A DNA stretch of 64,000 nucleotides from Flammeovirgaceae bacterium (GCA_015180985.1 CP054185.1:2417225-2481224), one strand, 5' to 3'. Positions 7,711-15,778 are shown, counted from the stretch's first letter. Program-made: numbers and translations. The notes: generated by a model from the letters alone, not told the origin.

Positions 7711-9058
7711 GATGTGCAATGACCTGCGCCCAATCGAATATTATCTACAATGTTTACCCGCCAAAGCAAATCGAAGGCAAACGGTCACCAGTTGCCTGCC
7801 CACCGCAGCCTTGGCGAAGGTGGGGACCCGCGAAAACGTAACCGGCAACAACTTTTTATACAACGGGGGCACGGAGCTAAACACTACCACTAACGTGTAT
7901 GACCTGTTTTTCCGCAACTACGACCCCACCCTGGGCCGCATGAATCAAATTGATCCGATGGCCGCCAAGTACGCCAGCCTTACACCATATAACTACAGCT
8001 TTAACAACCCGATAGGCTATAACGACCCCAGCGGAGCTGAGCCGCCCCAAACCATCAACCACAGCGCGTTTTATAACCAGTACTACATTGGCTATACCTA
8101 CGATGACCGGGTAGATTACACCGGCCTGGGTGACCCAGTGTGCGGCCACTGCTGGCGCACGGGCAACAGTTTAACCATGTATCAAAGTTTTACAGGATAT
8201 AGTACATCTAGCATGGGCCCCGGGTGGCGGCCTGGGCAGAGCGGCTTAACGCCCATCATCAGCCAATGGGCACCTGATTTTGGCGGGCCGGTGTATCTGG
8301 GTTTAGATGCTAACGGAAACTCAATACATGCGCTGCCGAGTCAAATTGAAAGAGCTGGGGGCGCTCGCGCGTACTTTAACCAAGTATATAATTACCGCCT
8401 GGGAATGGCAGCGTTTAATATGGTGCAGCGACCACTTGTAAAAGACGAGGGATATTCAGGCTTTTTTCCGGTAGTGAACGGGCGGTTGGATTTAGCGAAT
8501 GCAAAATTTTACAGGTGGAGTGCAGAGATTGACCTGAAAAATATTGTTGCGAGTGCACGAGAGCAACAAACCGGAGGGTGCCCTCCGGGTACGCCATGCG
8601 ATGGGCCATGGCTAAAAAACTCAGTTAATCAATATCATCCACCACAGAATAACCCTGAAGGGCTCTCTACTTCATTTATTCTAGGAACTTCTTTTACGGC
8701 AGGAAAGAACGTTGCCACCAAAGCTCGTCTAGAGATTCTAAGGCAAATCAAAATTAACAATTCACTAAGAGGCCCAAGTGTTCAATTTGACGGCCCACTA
8801 AAAGTACCCAACGGTGTAAAGTTCGTGGCTTCATATGGTGGCTATGGTTTTACTGCTTGGGGCGCCTATGATGTCAATTCACAATGGAAGTCGGGTCAAT
8901 TAAGCACTGGCCAAATGGTAGTTGAACAAATATCCAACGTCATTGGTGCTATAACCTATATGGGCATTGGTACTGCATGGAGCATTGGCTGGAATCTCGG
9001 AGGACAATATGGTCCAAGTAAGTGGTATGGCAGTGATGATACAAAGTGGTTTAAATAG
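7709..9058 (+). CDS. Module B: orphan RHS core with hydrophobic C-terminal toxin-like domain
   Basis: About 450 residues; the 5' part of an RHS protein is missing. RHS core residues (about 50-110) read NNFLYNGG, YDLFFRNYDPTLGRMNQIDPMAAKYASLTPYNYSFNNP and DPSG, the standard RHS-repeat-associated core. A linker with CGHCWRT and MGPGWRPGQ follows, then REQQTGGCP near residue 290, then a unique ~150-residue CT ending in a Gly-rich hydrophobic segment (IGAITYMGIGTAWSIGWNLGG). One base is missing in the leader relative to module F, so the ATGACCTGC start used there is out of frame; only GTG/ATG at 7709/7712 remain. This suggests a silent or poorly expressed orphan. A membrane protein follows 15 bases later, consistent with a membrane-acting toxin. 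Confidence 0.65.
   Translation: MMCNDLRPIEYYLQCLPAKANRRQTVTSCLPTAALAKVGTRENVTGNNFLYNGGTELNTTTNVYDLFFRNYDPTLGRMNQIDPMAAKYASLTPYNYSFNNPIGYNDPSGAEPPQTINHSAFYNQYYIGYTYDDRVDYTGLGDPVCGHCWRTGNSLTMYQSFTGYSTSSMGPGWRPGQSGLTPIISQWAPDFGGPVYLGLDANGNSIHALPSQIERAGGARAYFNQVYNYRLGMAAFNMVQRPLVKDEGYSGFFPVVNGRLDLANAKFYRWSAEIDLKNIVASAREQQTGGCPPGTPCDGPWLKNSVNQYHPPQNNPEGLSTSFILGTSFTAGKNVATKARLEILRQIKINNSLRGPSVQFDGPLKVPNGVKFVASYGGYGFTAWGAYDVNSQWKSGQLSTGQMVVEQISNVIGAITYMGIGTAWSIGWNLGGQYGPSKWYGSDDTKWFK
7793..7829. repeat. In-frame palindromic insert (CLPTAALAKVG type)
   Basis: TGCCTGCCCACCGCAGCC then TTGGCGAAGGTGGGGAC, with CCCACC/GGTGGG and CCTT/AAGG arms. It is translated in frame just before the RHS core residues RENVTGNN. 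Copies are at 12313-12349 and 16536-16571, and a related element interrupts the core at 12466-12498. Confidence 0.55.
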
Positions 9059-9073
9059 AAATAAAAAATTAGA

Positions 9074-9472
9074 ATGCTGTACCGATATATTTTTTGCAAA
9101 GCATATTACTTCTGCATCTGGGCTTTTAAGGAGAGAGAGTTTCCATGGGCATGGGCGGCTATGACTACATCAATGATTATTGTAGGTACAGTTATTACCT
9201 TATTGGAATTACTCGAAGTATTGATGTTGCCTGAAAGAATCAACATATACGGAGAGTACCACAAATATTTTTCGTTAGGCATGGCGATACTTTCTCTTTT
9301 CTATGTAAAGCACAATAACAGGTATCTGAAGATATTAAAGGGTTGCAAAAAGTTATCCGAGAGAAGAAGAAAATTCCTGCGCTTTGTGTGCGTTGCTTAC
9401 CTGTTGATTTTAGTTGTAGGCTTTTTTTGGTTTGGAGGAATAATCAGAGATTTCAATATTAAACACAAGTGA
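9074..9472 (+). CDS. Module B partner: small membrane protein, candidate immunity
   Basis: 132 residues with about three to four predicted membrane helices (around MTTSMIIVGTVITLLELLEV, YFSLGMAILSLFYV and FVCVAYLLILVVGFFWFGGII) and a basic loop, YLKILKGCKKLSERRRKF. It lies directly 3' of the module B CT and is AT-rich relative to the RHS core. Its layout (paired helices, Arg/Lys-rich cytoplasmic loop, final hydrophobic pair) resembles the module E partner at 13611-13988, so the two may be distant relatives. A membrane immunity protein against a membrane-targeting CT is the simplest reading; no direct evidence of activity. Confidence 0.5.
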   Translation: MLYRYIFCKAYYFCIWAFKEREFPWAWAAMTTSMIIVGTVITLLELLEVLMLPERINIYGEYHKYFSLGMAILSLFYVKHNNRYLKILKGCKKLSERRRKFLRFVCVAYLLILVVGFFWFGGIIRDFNIKHK

Positions 9473-9480
9473 AACTATTC

Positions 9481-9557
9481 TGTCCCCGCAGCGTCTCCTG
9501 CAAGGGAGTCTGCGGCAGGGCAGTATATAAATAACAAAAACCGTATCTTAGTAATGT
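9481..9557. repeat. Island hairpin repeat, copy R2
   Basis: Hairpin at 9486-9515 (CCGCAG/CTGCGG outer arms) followed by the conserved tail with TATCTTAG at 9544-9551. It begins eight bases after the module B partner stop and heads module C. Confidence 0.75.
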
Positions 9558-9579
9558 GTCCCGTCCCGGTTCGGTAACT

Positions 9580-10308
9580 ATGACCTGCACCAAATCCAAT
9601 ATCATCCACGAACGATTTAACATGGCTATGGGGTTGGTAAAAGATTATGGAGGTACCATAACACACGCGCCCACCATTGAAGCCATATGGAATACATTAA
9701 GTAACAACGGTGCAGTTGTATTTACCTTTGGCGGAGTTAGCGGCATAAATAACATCTATCTGGTAGGCGGCATAACGGCCACCGACAGGTCACCGGGCCC
9801 GCTAATTGCATCACAGGGCGGGTTTGCACCATGGATGCTGGCGGGGTGGCAGCAGGGGCAAACGCAAGAGGGGCCGCAGGGTCCGAAATTTTATTATGAT
9901 GCGATTCACGGTATGGTTTTGAACGATGGAAAGACATTAAGCCGTGATGATGTTGCTTTGTCTTTTGATCCATCGCCAGGTAATGCGACCTATCTTGGTT
10001 TTAAGAATGGAAAGCACCATGTGAATTTCAATATCGAAGACTTTGAAATAACGAAGGGTAATATTCGTGCTTTGATGATACACGAAATATTTGGCCATGG
10101 AGTCAAAGGTTATGGAGATAAAACAAATGATCATTACAAAGCATATTGGGCATCAATTGATAGCAAGTATTGGTCTTCAACAACTGACCAATTCAGAATC
10201 CATACAGCTGAAGGTTTATGGCTAACATGGACACGCATAGGAAACTATGACGGAATGCCAACAAAGTACATGAATGTAATTTATCAGTACCATCCATCTT
10301 TCAGGTAA
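9580..10308 (+). CDS. Module C: RHS-derived HExxGH zincin-like toxin candidate
   Basis: About 242 residues from ATG 9580, the leader start shared with modules E and F (MTC.KSNII). The RHS core is deleted: the leader joins directly to a linker beginning ERFNMA, also present in modules A and E. Then come WMLAGWQQGQTQEGP, the delimiter, and the CT. HEIFGHG at 10081-10101 (residue ~168) is an HExxGH zinc-site motif of the type known in M49 peptidases; the downstream H/D-rich NDHYKAYW could supply another ligand. The last ~170 residues align well by eye with module F. Expected activity is metallopeptidase; target unknown. The partner gene starts one base after the stop, so translation is probably coupled. 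Confidence 0.65.
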   Translation: MTCTKSNIIHERFNMAMGLVKDYGGTITHAPTIEAIWNTLSNNGAVVFTFGGVSGINNIYLVGGITATDRSPGPLIASQGGFAPWMLAGWQQGQTQEGPQGPKFYYDAIHGMVLNDGKTLSRDDVALSFDPSPGNATYLGFKNGKHHVNFNIEDFEITKGNIRALMIHEIFGHGVKGYGDKTNDHYKAYWASIDSKYWSSTTDQFRIHTAEGLWLTWTRIGNYDGMPTKYMNVIYQYHPSFR

Positions 10309-10309
10309 A

Positions 10310-10939
10310 ATGAGAAAGCTTTTGTTAGTATTGTTGCTGTTGAAAAGTGGAATTATATCAGCAGATGACTGTAAAAAAATTTCCAAAGAAGATATCTACA
10401 ACTATGCAGATATAATTTTTTTAGGTCATGTATTTGAGGTAGGAGATTCGACCTACCGAATAAATGTTATGGAGTGGTACAAGGGTAAATTTCTTGAGGA
10501 TACGCTAACAGGGATGATTACTCAAAGAGTAATGACTCCAAAGACTGGGAGCATTTGGCTAATCTTTGGCAAAACGCAGCCAGGTGATAAATTTTTGGCC
10601 GATGTATGTAGTGGTTCAAAGAGCCTAAGTTCACCACATGGTACACATGATATTACTTTTCCTGAAGTGCCCCCGCCTGATGTTTTTAAAAACCCTTCAC
10701 AGCTTTTCTTGGCTAAGCAGATAGTTTTAGATAAAGCCCTGAACGAGTTTTATTTTGATGTTGCCAGTTTACGGGCAAGGAAAGCGCAACAGGTAAATGA
10801 GAGTATAAAGGAAAAGTATAGTCATCTGGAAAAAAAATACTCTCAATTATCCGATGACCTGAATTTTTTGAAGTGGGCAGTAATTGTTTTGATTATTGTG
10901 ACAGTAACATCAACTGTCGTCCGTTTGATAAAGAAATGA
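10310..10939 (+). CDS. Module C partner: membrane-anchored NTR/TIMP-like inhibitor, candidate immunity
   Basis: 209 residues: signal peptide (1-18, cleavage likely after ISA), NTR-like domain (about 19-115), helical linker with heptad-like EKYSHLEKKYSQLSDD (about 160-180), and a C-terminal membrane helix ending in basic VRLIKK. The domain has the bacterial NTR/TIMP pattern: Cys21, then YADIIFLGHV, then EWYKGK, then GSIWLIF, then Cys100. It aligns without gaps in these segments with the module F partner, but lacks the equivalents of that protein's Cys20 and Cys73, a pair expected to form one disulfide. TIMPs inhibit zinc metalloproteinases, and the neighbour is zincin-like, so a cognate inhibitor facing the periplasm is inferred. 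Confidence 0.6.
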   Translation: MRKLLLVLLLLKSGIISADDCKKISKEDIYNYADIIFLGHVFEVGDSTYRINVMEWYKGKFLEDTLTGMITQRVMTPKTGSIWLIFGKTQPGDKFLADVCSGSKSLSSPHGTHDITFPEVPPPDVFKNPSQLFLAKQIVLDKALNEFYFDVASLRARKAQQVNESIKEKYSHLEKKYSQLSDDLNFLKWAVIVLIIVTVTSTVVRLIKK

Positions 10940-10943
10940 TTAA

Positions 10944-11261
10944 CAAACGCAAAATGGGCCTATCTCAATGACTGTTGGAAATGAACCAACAGGTACCGCG
11001 TATGTCAGAGGTTATCCTGTTGATGTCCGTGATGGACAGGGTCGAGGGATAATTTTCGAAGTTCCAACATATGCAATGACTGTTTCAGGCACTGATGCAA
11101 AAGGAAATGCAGTTTCGAAAACTTTTACAGTTCTACGTTATGGAGTTTATAATAACAAGAACGGGCCAAGTGTAGTAGGCACAAATAGTGGGACGTATAA
11201 TCTTACTTGGGGAAATTATCTTGGTGGAGCGGTACTAGGCTGCTTTTTTTGTACAGGTTAA
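10944..11261 (+). pseudogene. Module D: bare CT fragment starting at the QTQxGP delimiter
   Basis: Four bases after the module C partner stop, the frame opens with CAAACGCAA encoding QTQNGPIS, exactly the delimiter found before other CTs, and continues through ATG 10968 to 11261. About 100 residues follow (for example AYVRGYPVDVRDGQGRG and VSGTDAKGNAVSKTFTVLRYG). No RHS core or usable start is present, and the final residues CFFCTG are read from a putative IS3 end at 11250, so the domain is truncated at both sides. The family is not recognised. Confidence 0.5.
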
Positions 11262-11408
11262 AAGTAGGATTTTCTAATTTAACCAACCAAAAAAAAGTCA
11301 AAATGAAGAAGAGCAAATTTACCGAGGCCCAGATTATTGGCATCCTCAACGAACAAATCCAACAAGACCAGAAGGTGGCCGAAGTATGCCGCAAGCATGG
11401 TATTAGCT
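11250..11408 (+). mobile_element. IS3-family remnant: left end and start of orfA
   Basis: ATG 11302 begins MKKSKFTEAQIIGILNEQ and continues to VAEVCRKHGIS, the helix-turn-helix N-terminus of IS3-family OrfA transposase. It breaks at 11408, where hairpin repeat R3 begins; the rest of the IS is absent. TGTACAGGTTAAAAGTAGG from 11250 may be the left inverted repeat, placing the insertion in the module D CT. Confidence 0.7.
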
Positions 11409-11409
11409 C

Positions 11410-11486
11410 TGTCCCCGCAGCGTCTCCTGCAAGGAACGCTGCGGCAGGGTAGTATGTAAATAGCAAAAACCGTATCTTAGTGATGT
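11410..11486. repeat. Island hairpin repeat, copy R3 (best hairpin)
   Basis: CCGCAGCG at 11415-11422 pairs perfectly with CGCTGCGG at 11437-11444, with an inner TCCT/AGGA pair and GCA loop. The conserved tail has TATCTTAG at 11473-11480. It replaces the rest of the IS3 orfA gene. No RHS core follows; 11487-11668 holds leader-like sequence (GGTACGGTAACTATGACT) that degenerates, with no gene seen before ORF6N. Confidence 0.75.
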
Positions 11487-11668
11487 CTCCCGTCCGGTAC
11501 GGTAACTATGACTATGGCCTGTACCAAATTTAATGTCACCCAAAATCTGCCAAAGCATGAACGAAGTCGGGAGTATTACTTCCGCAACCATAACCTTGTT
11601 CTAAGCCCAGCTTTTGCCTTGGGGTGAAGAAATTTTTGGAGATATTTGAATAATAGCTAAAAGAACGG

Positions 11669-12199
11669 ATGACAAAGAGTGTTGCAGTTCCTGATGAAGT
11701 GGTAATGAATAAAATTTACCTGATCAGAAATCATAAAGTAATGTTGGACAGAGACCTTGCGGAACTTTACGGAGTGAAAGCCATACGATTAAGAGAACAG
11801 GTGAAACGTAATCAAGAGCGGTTCCCCGGGAATTTCATGTTCCAACTTACCGAACAGGAGGCAGAAAGCATGGTATCGCAAAATGCGATACCTTCAAAAC
11901 AACACCTGGGTGGTTACTTACCTTATGCTTTTACTGAACACGGAGTGTTAATGCTGGCCAATGTTTTAAAAAGTGAGCAGGCGATTAAAATGAGTATCCG
12001 GATAATAGAAATCTTTGTGAAGCTTCGGGAAACGTTACTGACTCACAAAGACATTCTACTGAAGCTTGAACAATTGGAAAGAAAAACCCTTCGGCAAGAT
12101 GGAGACATAAAACTGATTTTTAAATACCTGAAAGAATTACTCAATCCGCCTACCGTACCTACGCGCAAGATTGGTTTTAGGCGCAAAGAAGAAGATTAG
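11669..12199 (+). CDS. ORF6N domain protein
   Basis: 176 residues. The N-terminal ~95 residues carry the ORF6N DNA-binding domain: KIYLIRNHKVMLDRDLAELYGV, LREQVKRNQERFPGNFMFQLT and LPYAFTEHGVLMLANVL. A helical tail (LLKLEQLERKTLRQDGD) follows. ORF6N proteins occur in phages and mobile regions and resemble antirepressors; many Bacteroidota chromosomes carry single copies. Here it sits in the array between degenerate repeat R3 and module E with no partner gene, so it is probably a passenger. A regulatory role in the array is possible but unsupported. Confidence 0.85.
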   Translation: MTKSVAVPDEVVMNKIYLIRNHKVMLDRDLAELYGVKAIRLREQVKRNQERFPGNFMFQLTEQEAESMVSQNAIPSKQHLGGYLPYAFTEHGVLMLANVLKSEQAIKMSIRIIEIFVKLRETLLTHKDILLKLEQLERKTLRQDGDIKLIFKYLKELLNPPTVPTRKIGFRRKEED

Positions 12200-12233
12200 G
12201 GAAGCTAAGTGGAAGTACCCTGCCAAACAAGAA

Positions 12234-12241
12234 TAACTTAG
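12234..12241 (+). promoter_or_regulatory. TAACTTAG box before module E
   Basis: Same TAnCTTAG element as in the hairpin repeat tails, kept here although the hairpin itself is missing. It lies three bases before the module E start, too close for a normal 5' leader, so its role as a -7 box is uncertain. Confidence 0.3.
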
Positions 12242-12243
12242 CC

Positions 12244-13602
12244 ATGACCTGCGCCAAATCCAATATCATCCAATACCCGCCAAAGCAAAAGCGAAGGCAA
12301 ACGGTCACCAGTTGCCTGCCCACCGCAGCCTTGGCGAAGGTGGGGACCCGCGAAAACGTAACCGGCAACAACTTTTTATACAACGGGGGCACGGAACTGA
12401 ATACTACCACTAACGTGTACGATCTGTTTTTCCGCAACTACGACCCCGCCTTGGACCACATGAACGCCTGCCTGCCGAAGCGTTTGCGTAGGCATGGGGT
12501 AGACCCGATGGCGAGGAAGTACGCGAGCTTAACGCCTTACAATTATTCATTTAACGACCCGGTAACCTTCACCGATCCGAATGGTGCCGACCCTGAGGGA
12601 TACTGGGAAGGAGCCGAGCCGATTTTTGAACAATACACAATGCGGATGTACAGCCCAACTTACGGCTGGCTGCAGGATGATGTTATCTATCAGCGTATTG
12701 TTGGCTGGCGCGGCCCTGGAGCACGGTATGCCGGTCCGGGGCTTGACTGGATGTTTGGCAAGGCGGGAATAGGACCGGCATCGGGAGGGCACTGGGCAGT
12801 GGGCTTGCGGAGCGTGAGTGAAAATTTTGCGTTGCTGTCAGGTAGTGCTTTTGGTGCGTTATACAACACCGCTAACCTATCCGACAGCGAGCGGTTTAAC
12901 ATGGCGCTGGCTATGTCGCAGCGGCCATCTGAAAGTGATTTAAGCTATATTGCTGCTGCCTTAGGTGCAAAAGGCATGGAAGTAAGCGGCAATAATGTGT
13001 GGATGACTGTGAATCTTGAGCAAGCAGTTTATGCCGGAGGATTGGAAGCCGAAAATCAAATCCGCATGGGCACCTATGGTGTGATCAATTTCTCAATAGG
13101 TGTTGGAAAGAAGCATCTACTTTCAGCTCTTCGTTCTCATTATCGGCAACAACAGACACAGGGAAATGGGCCAAACGGATGGAATCAATTTTGGATCGGA
13201 TTTGCTGGTTCGCAGAACTCTACGGATTTCAGTTCGGCAACTACTGTAACAAGCACGGCTTTATTCTGGGTTGATGGTGTGGGAAGTTCAGTCAAGTACA
13301 GTGCTAGGACTTTTGGTGAACTCCGAAATGCTGTGAGAGCGGAAAAGTTCTTTAAACCTCTAGGTGTTGTTGGTGGGATAGTAACAACCTCAATGACAGC
13401 ATATGATGCGACACAGGATGGAAGTATATCAAATGGCGACTGGTTTAAAATTGGTGCTGGTGTTCTCCAAGTAGGTTTAGCTTTTACTCCAGTTGGGTGG
13501 GGTGTACTTGCCTACAATGGTGTAGATCTCTTAGTTGGCATCACGACAGGAACATCTGTTACAGACAGAATAGCAAATGGAATAGACAAAATAGGTAAAT
13601 AG
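12244..13602 (+). CDS. Module E: orphan RHS core with glycine-rich hydrophobic toxin-like CT
   Basis: 452 residues from ATG 12244 (MTCAKSNII). Leader, palindromic insert, RHS core (NNFLYNGG, YDLFFRNYDPALDHMN, VDPMARKYASLTPYNYSFNDP), a second palindromic insert inside the core, then a long linker almost identical to module A (12799-13155). After RQQQTQGNGP the CT is unique: about 145 residues with hydrophobic Gly-rich stretches (LGVVGGIVTTSMTAYDATQDG, GAGVLQVGLAFTPVGWGVLAYNGVDLLVGITTGTSVTDRI). Similar endings are common among Bacteroidota RHS proteins and suggest membrane insertion, though no named toxin family was recognised. A membrane partner gene follows nine bases later. Confidence 0.65.
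   Translation: MTCAKSNIIQYPPKQKRRQTVTSCLPTAALAKVGTRENVTGNNFLYNGGTELNTTTNVYDLFFRNYDPALDHMNACLPKRLRRHGVDPMARKYASLTPYNYSFNDPVTFTDPNGADPEGYWEGAEPIFEQYTMRMYSPTYGWLQDDVIYQRIVGWRGPGARYAGPGLDWMFGKAGIGPASGGHWAVGLRSVSENFALLSGSAFGALYNTANLSDSERFNMALAMSQRPSESDLSYIAAALGAKGMEVSGNNVWMTVNLEQAVYAGGLEAENQIRMGTYGVINFSIGVGKKHLLSALRSHYRQQQTQGNGPNGWNQFWIGFAGSQNSTDFSSATTVTSTALFWVDGVGSSVKYSARTFGELRNAVRAEKFFKPLGVVGGIVTTSMTAYDATQDGSISNGDWFKIGAGVLQVGLAFTPVGWGVLAYNGVDLLVGITTGTSVTDRIANGIDKIGK
12466..12498. repeat. Palindromic element inserted in frame within the RHS core
   Basis: Modules B and F encode MNQIDPM at this site. Here MN-ACLPKRLRRHG-VDPM is read instead, a net gain of 30 bases. The insert carries TGCCT/AGGCA arms and resembles the TGCCTGCC...GGGG element 150 bases upstream. 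The frame is preserved, as in Rickettsia palindromic elements. Confidence 0.6.
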
Positions 13603-13610
13603 TATATACA

Positions 13611-13988
13611 ATGATTCTTTTTGATTACATCTGGCTCAGGATCGCTAAAGTTTATTACAAATGGAGGGACAGTGAAGGTTTTACTGCTACTGGCTTTTTA
13701 TCGTTGAGTCAAGGAATTTTAGTTGGCGATATAGTACAAATCATTCTTAAGTTAACAGGTACTTCTGATTCGCTTTATGATTCTCTAGGCAAAGGAGGCT
13801 ATAGTAAGCTTGGTCTCGGCCTTACTCTTTTCCTGCTTGTCTTTAATTATCTCCGTTACCGAAAAAAGTACTGGCCTTTGCGAGAGCGATGGAGAGATGA
13901 GAGCCATTCATTTTTGAAAGGAATCTTAGTCATCTTGGCTCTACTATTCCCACTTGTTTTGTGGTACATGCTCATAAAATTGTTTTAA
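13611..13988 (+). CDS. Module E partner: small membrane protein, candidate immunity
   Basis: 125 residues. An N-terminal amphipathic part (IWLRIAKVYYKWRDSEGF) is followed by about three to four membrane helices (LSLSQGILVGDIVQIILKL, KLGLGLTLFLLVFNYL and LKGILVILALLFPLVLWYMLIKLF) and a basic loop, RYRKKYWPLRERWRD. It starts nine bases after the module E CT. The helix and loop order matches the module B partner, supporting a shared immunity-protein type for both hydrophobic CTs. Function is inferred from position and topology only. Confidence 0.5.
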   Translation: MILFDYIWLRIAKVYYKWRDSEGFTATGFLSLSQGILVGDIVQIILKLTGTSDSLYDSLGKGGYSKLGLGLTLFLLVFNYLRYRKKYWPLRERWRDESHSFLKGILVILALLFPLVLWYMLIKLF

Positions 13989-14002
13989 CCAAATATAGAG
14001 AA

Positions 14003-14160
14003 GAGGCTGTCTCAAAAGAAGAGATGGCTTCTTTTTTTGAAGGCTTAGATTTTCTTTTAGCTTTTGAAGTAATTTTTTGAAGAAGAAAAATCTTGAGCCG
14101 GACTTAGGCTGCCCATTTCGCTATATTATGTGCCAGAGCAAGCAATCCGGTTTCAATTTT
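14003..14160 (-). mobile_element. IS1182-type transposase remnant
   Basis: GAGGCTGTCTCAAAAG at 14003 resembles a terminal inverted repeat of IS1182-type elements. On the minus strand, the codons ending at 14104 read KIETGLLALAHNIAKWAA and a stop, like the C-terminus of those transposases. The remainder was lost where hairpin repeat R5 begins at 14161. Confidence 0.6.
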
Positions 14161-14238
14161 CTTCCCCCGCAGCGTCTCCTGCAAGGGCTCTGCGGCAGGC
14201 GGTGTACGTAAGCAAAAATAATTCTAACTTAGTAAATG
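14161..14238. repeat. Island hairpin repeat, copy R5
   Basis: Hairpin at 14167-14195 (CCGCAG/CTGCGG) with a diverged tail in which the box is TAACTTAG (14225-14232). It abuts the IS1182 remnant exactly and leads into module G after a shortened leader. Confidence 0.7.
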
Positions 14239-14266
14239 TATAAAAAGTCAATCCAGTCCCGCCTGC

Positions 14267-15256
14267 ATGAACCAGGTTTATAAATACAGCCTTAACAACC
14301 CGGTGGGCTATAACGACCCCAGCGGAGCTGAGCCGCCCCCAACCATTAACCACAGCGCGTTTTATAACCAGTACTACATAGGCTATACCTACGATGACCG
14401 GGTAGATTACACCGGCCTGGGCGACCCGGTGTGCGGCCACTGCTGGCGTACCGAAATGCCCGGGGTTATGGGCTTTTATATGGCGGCTACGGGGTATGGC
14501 GGTGCCTTATTTGGCATGGGCCCCGGGTGGAAGCCGGGGCAGGGCAGTATGTTTGCCGCTTTTAATGCGTGGGTTGACAACCAGGTAGCAAAAGCCCACC
14601 AGCGACAGAATATTAAGAGAGGAATTACAGAAGCGCTTACAAGTAAAGACCAAGGAATATTTAATGTCGATCCCCGAACAGGAAAGGTTACCCAACTATT
14701 TTCGCAGGATAAATTCAGAAAGGACTTTGACACATATATTAACATGATTGCAGGTACTACTTCTTTTGTGCGGGGGTATGAAGGAGCTGCAGGGCCCGGT
14801 CATCCATTGTGGAGTTTATTTTTGGGCAAATTACGCAACACATTGGAGACATTAGGCTTTCGTGAAAGAGAGGGTACAAAAATTGGTTTTAACAGTAATG
14901 GATATGGAGTAGTTATTATCGGTAACGGTAATACGGAGCATGCTCTAAAAAAAGTAGGCTACAAGCATATTGGTGAAGTGGATCTAAACAACCCTGAAGA
15001 TCTATTTAACATATTGAATAAACTAACGGCAGCCAATGAACTGGAAGCAATCAGTAGTTTTTATCAAACATTCTATACCAATCCACTGAATCAGAATTGG
15101 CGGGGTGAGTTGAAACTGTATTATCGTGATCCTTCGCACCCGGGATATTACTGGAGCCCTGCCACAAGTGGCGATATCGGATATAAAATTCAAATATCCT
15201 CGGATGGAAGCTGGTCCGTTCGGTCATTTTCTTGGCAACTTGGTCCTCCTAATTAA
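14267..15256 (+). CDS. Module G: orphan RHS tip with unidentified CT
   Basis: 329 residues from ATG 14267. Only the end of the RHS core remains (MNQVYKYSLNNPVGYNDPSGAEPP), then the same linker as module B (TINHSAFYNQYYIGYTYDD..CGHCWRT) for about 60 residues. Thereafter it diverges: GFYMAATGYGGALFGMGPGWKPGQG, a helical region and a ~200-residue CT rich in charged residues (NGNTEHALKKVGYKHIGEVDLNNPEDLFNILNKL). No QTQxGP delimiter is seen, unlike most modules. The CT is not recognised; its soluble, mixed character would suit an enzyme. A small exported protein follows 13 bases later. Confidence 0.6.
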   Translation: MNQVYKYSLNNPVGYNDPSGAEPPPTINHSAFYNQYYIGYTYDDRVDYTGLGDPVCGHCWRTEMPGVMGFYMAATGYGGALFGMGPGWKPGQGSMFAAFNAWVDNQVAKAHQRQNIKRGITEALTSKDQGIFNVDPRTGKVTQLFSQDKFRKDFDTYINMIAGTTSFVRGYEGAAGPGHPLWSLFLGKLRNTLETLGFREREGTKIGFNSNGYGVVIIGNGNTEHALKKVGYKHIGEVDLNNPEDLFNILNKLTAANELEAISSFYQTFYTNPLNQNWRGELKLYYRDPSHPGYYWSPATSGDIGYKIQISSDGSWSVRSFSWQLGPPN

Positions 15257-15269
15257 CTTTTCTAGTTAT

Positions 15270-15728
15270 ATGATCGTAATGCTTAAACTCATAGTACCTA
15301 TTTTACTGCTGTTGATTAACATTTCTTGTAGAGTAAATCCTGAGATTGCAAAAAGGATTGAACTGGATGGGCTAAATGGACGATGTTACTACTTTTTTAG
15401 TAGAGACAATAGAAATATTATTCGTGTGGCAAAAATTGAATACTTAAAGTATATCTGTTGTGATGTTACAATAAACAGTGATACTATTTTAATTGGCGAA
15501 AAATTTATTGCAGACATTTCTGTCACAGGCCGAGATTTCAAAGCATTTATAACCGAGCCATCACAGGATACAATCACAGGGAAATTTGAACCGAGCGAAC
15601 TTCCTCAGAAAACGAAAGCTTACTATTTTGAACCCACCGTCCCTGGTCTTTTCAATTTTAAATGCAGAATCGAATATGATACAATTTCAATTCCCTTTGA
15701 GTATAAGTTTCTTGTTTTGCCAAAGTGA
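15270..15728 (+). CDS. Module G partner: small exported protein, candidate immunity
   Basis: 152 residues from ATG 15270; the frame is open further upstream but would overlap module G deeply, and the hydrophobic signal MIVMLKLIVPILLLLINISC sits at this start. A cysteine at the end of the signal may be lipid-modified, although Asn at -3 is not a classic lipobox. The mature part is beta-rich with CRVN, GRCYYFF, YICCDVTIN and FNFKCRIEYDTISIPFEYKFLVL, resembling an immunoglobulin-like fold. The gene is AT-rich. A role as immunity lipoprotein follows from position only. Confidence 0.45.
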   Translation: MIVMLKLIVPILLLLINISCRVNPEIAKRIELDGLNGRCYYFFSRDNRNIIRVAKIEYLKYICCDVTINSDTILIGEKFIADISVTGRDFKAFITEPSQDTITGKFEPSELPQKTKAYYFEPTVPGLFNFKCRIEYDTISIPFEYKFLVLPK

Positions 15729-15778
15729 GGGGTTTAGTAAATAGTCACAGTATTTTCTGCTATAACTTAAAATTCCTT

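Noticed and set aside
7877-8149. Minus-strand open frames across the RHS core and repeats
   Set aside because: They mirror GC-rich plus-strand coding sequence and recur in every core copy; no RBS or known family.
9556-9582. GTG at 9556 as start of module C
   Set aside because: It lies almost on top of the TATCTTAG box (9544-9551); ATG 9580 matches the leader start of modules E and F.
10081-10098. Reading HEIFGH as a canonical HExxH zinc site
   Set aside because: Spacing is HExxGH (six residues), so the M49-like form is used instead; the standard five-residue motif is absent.
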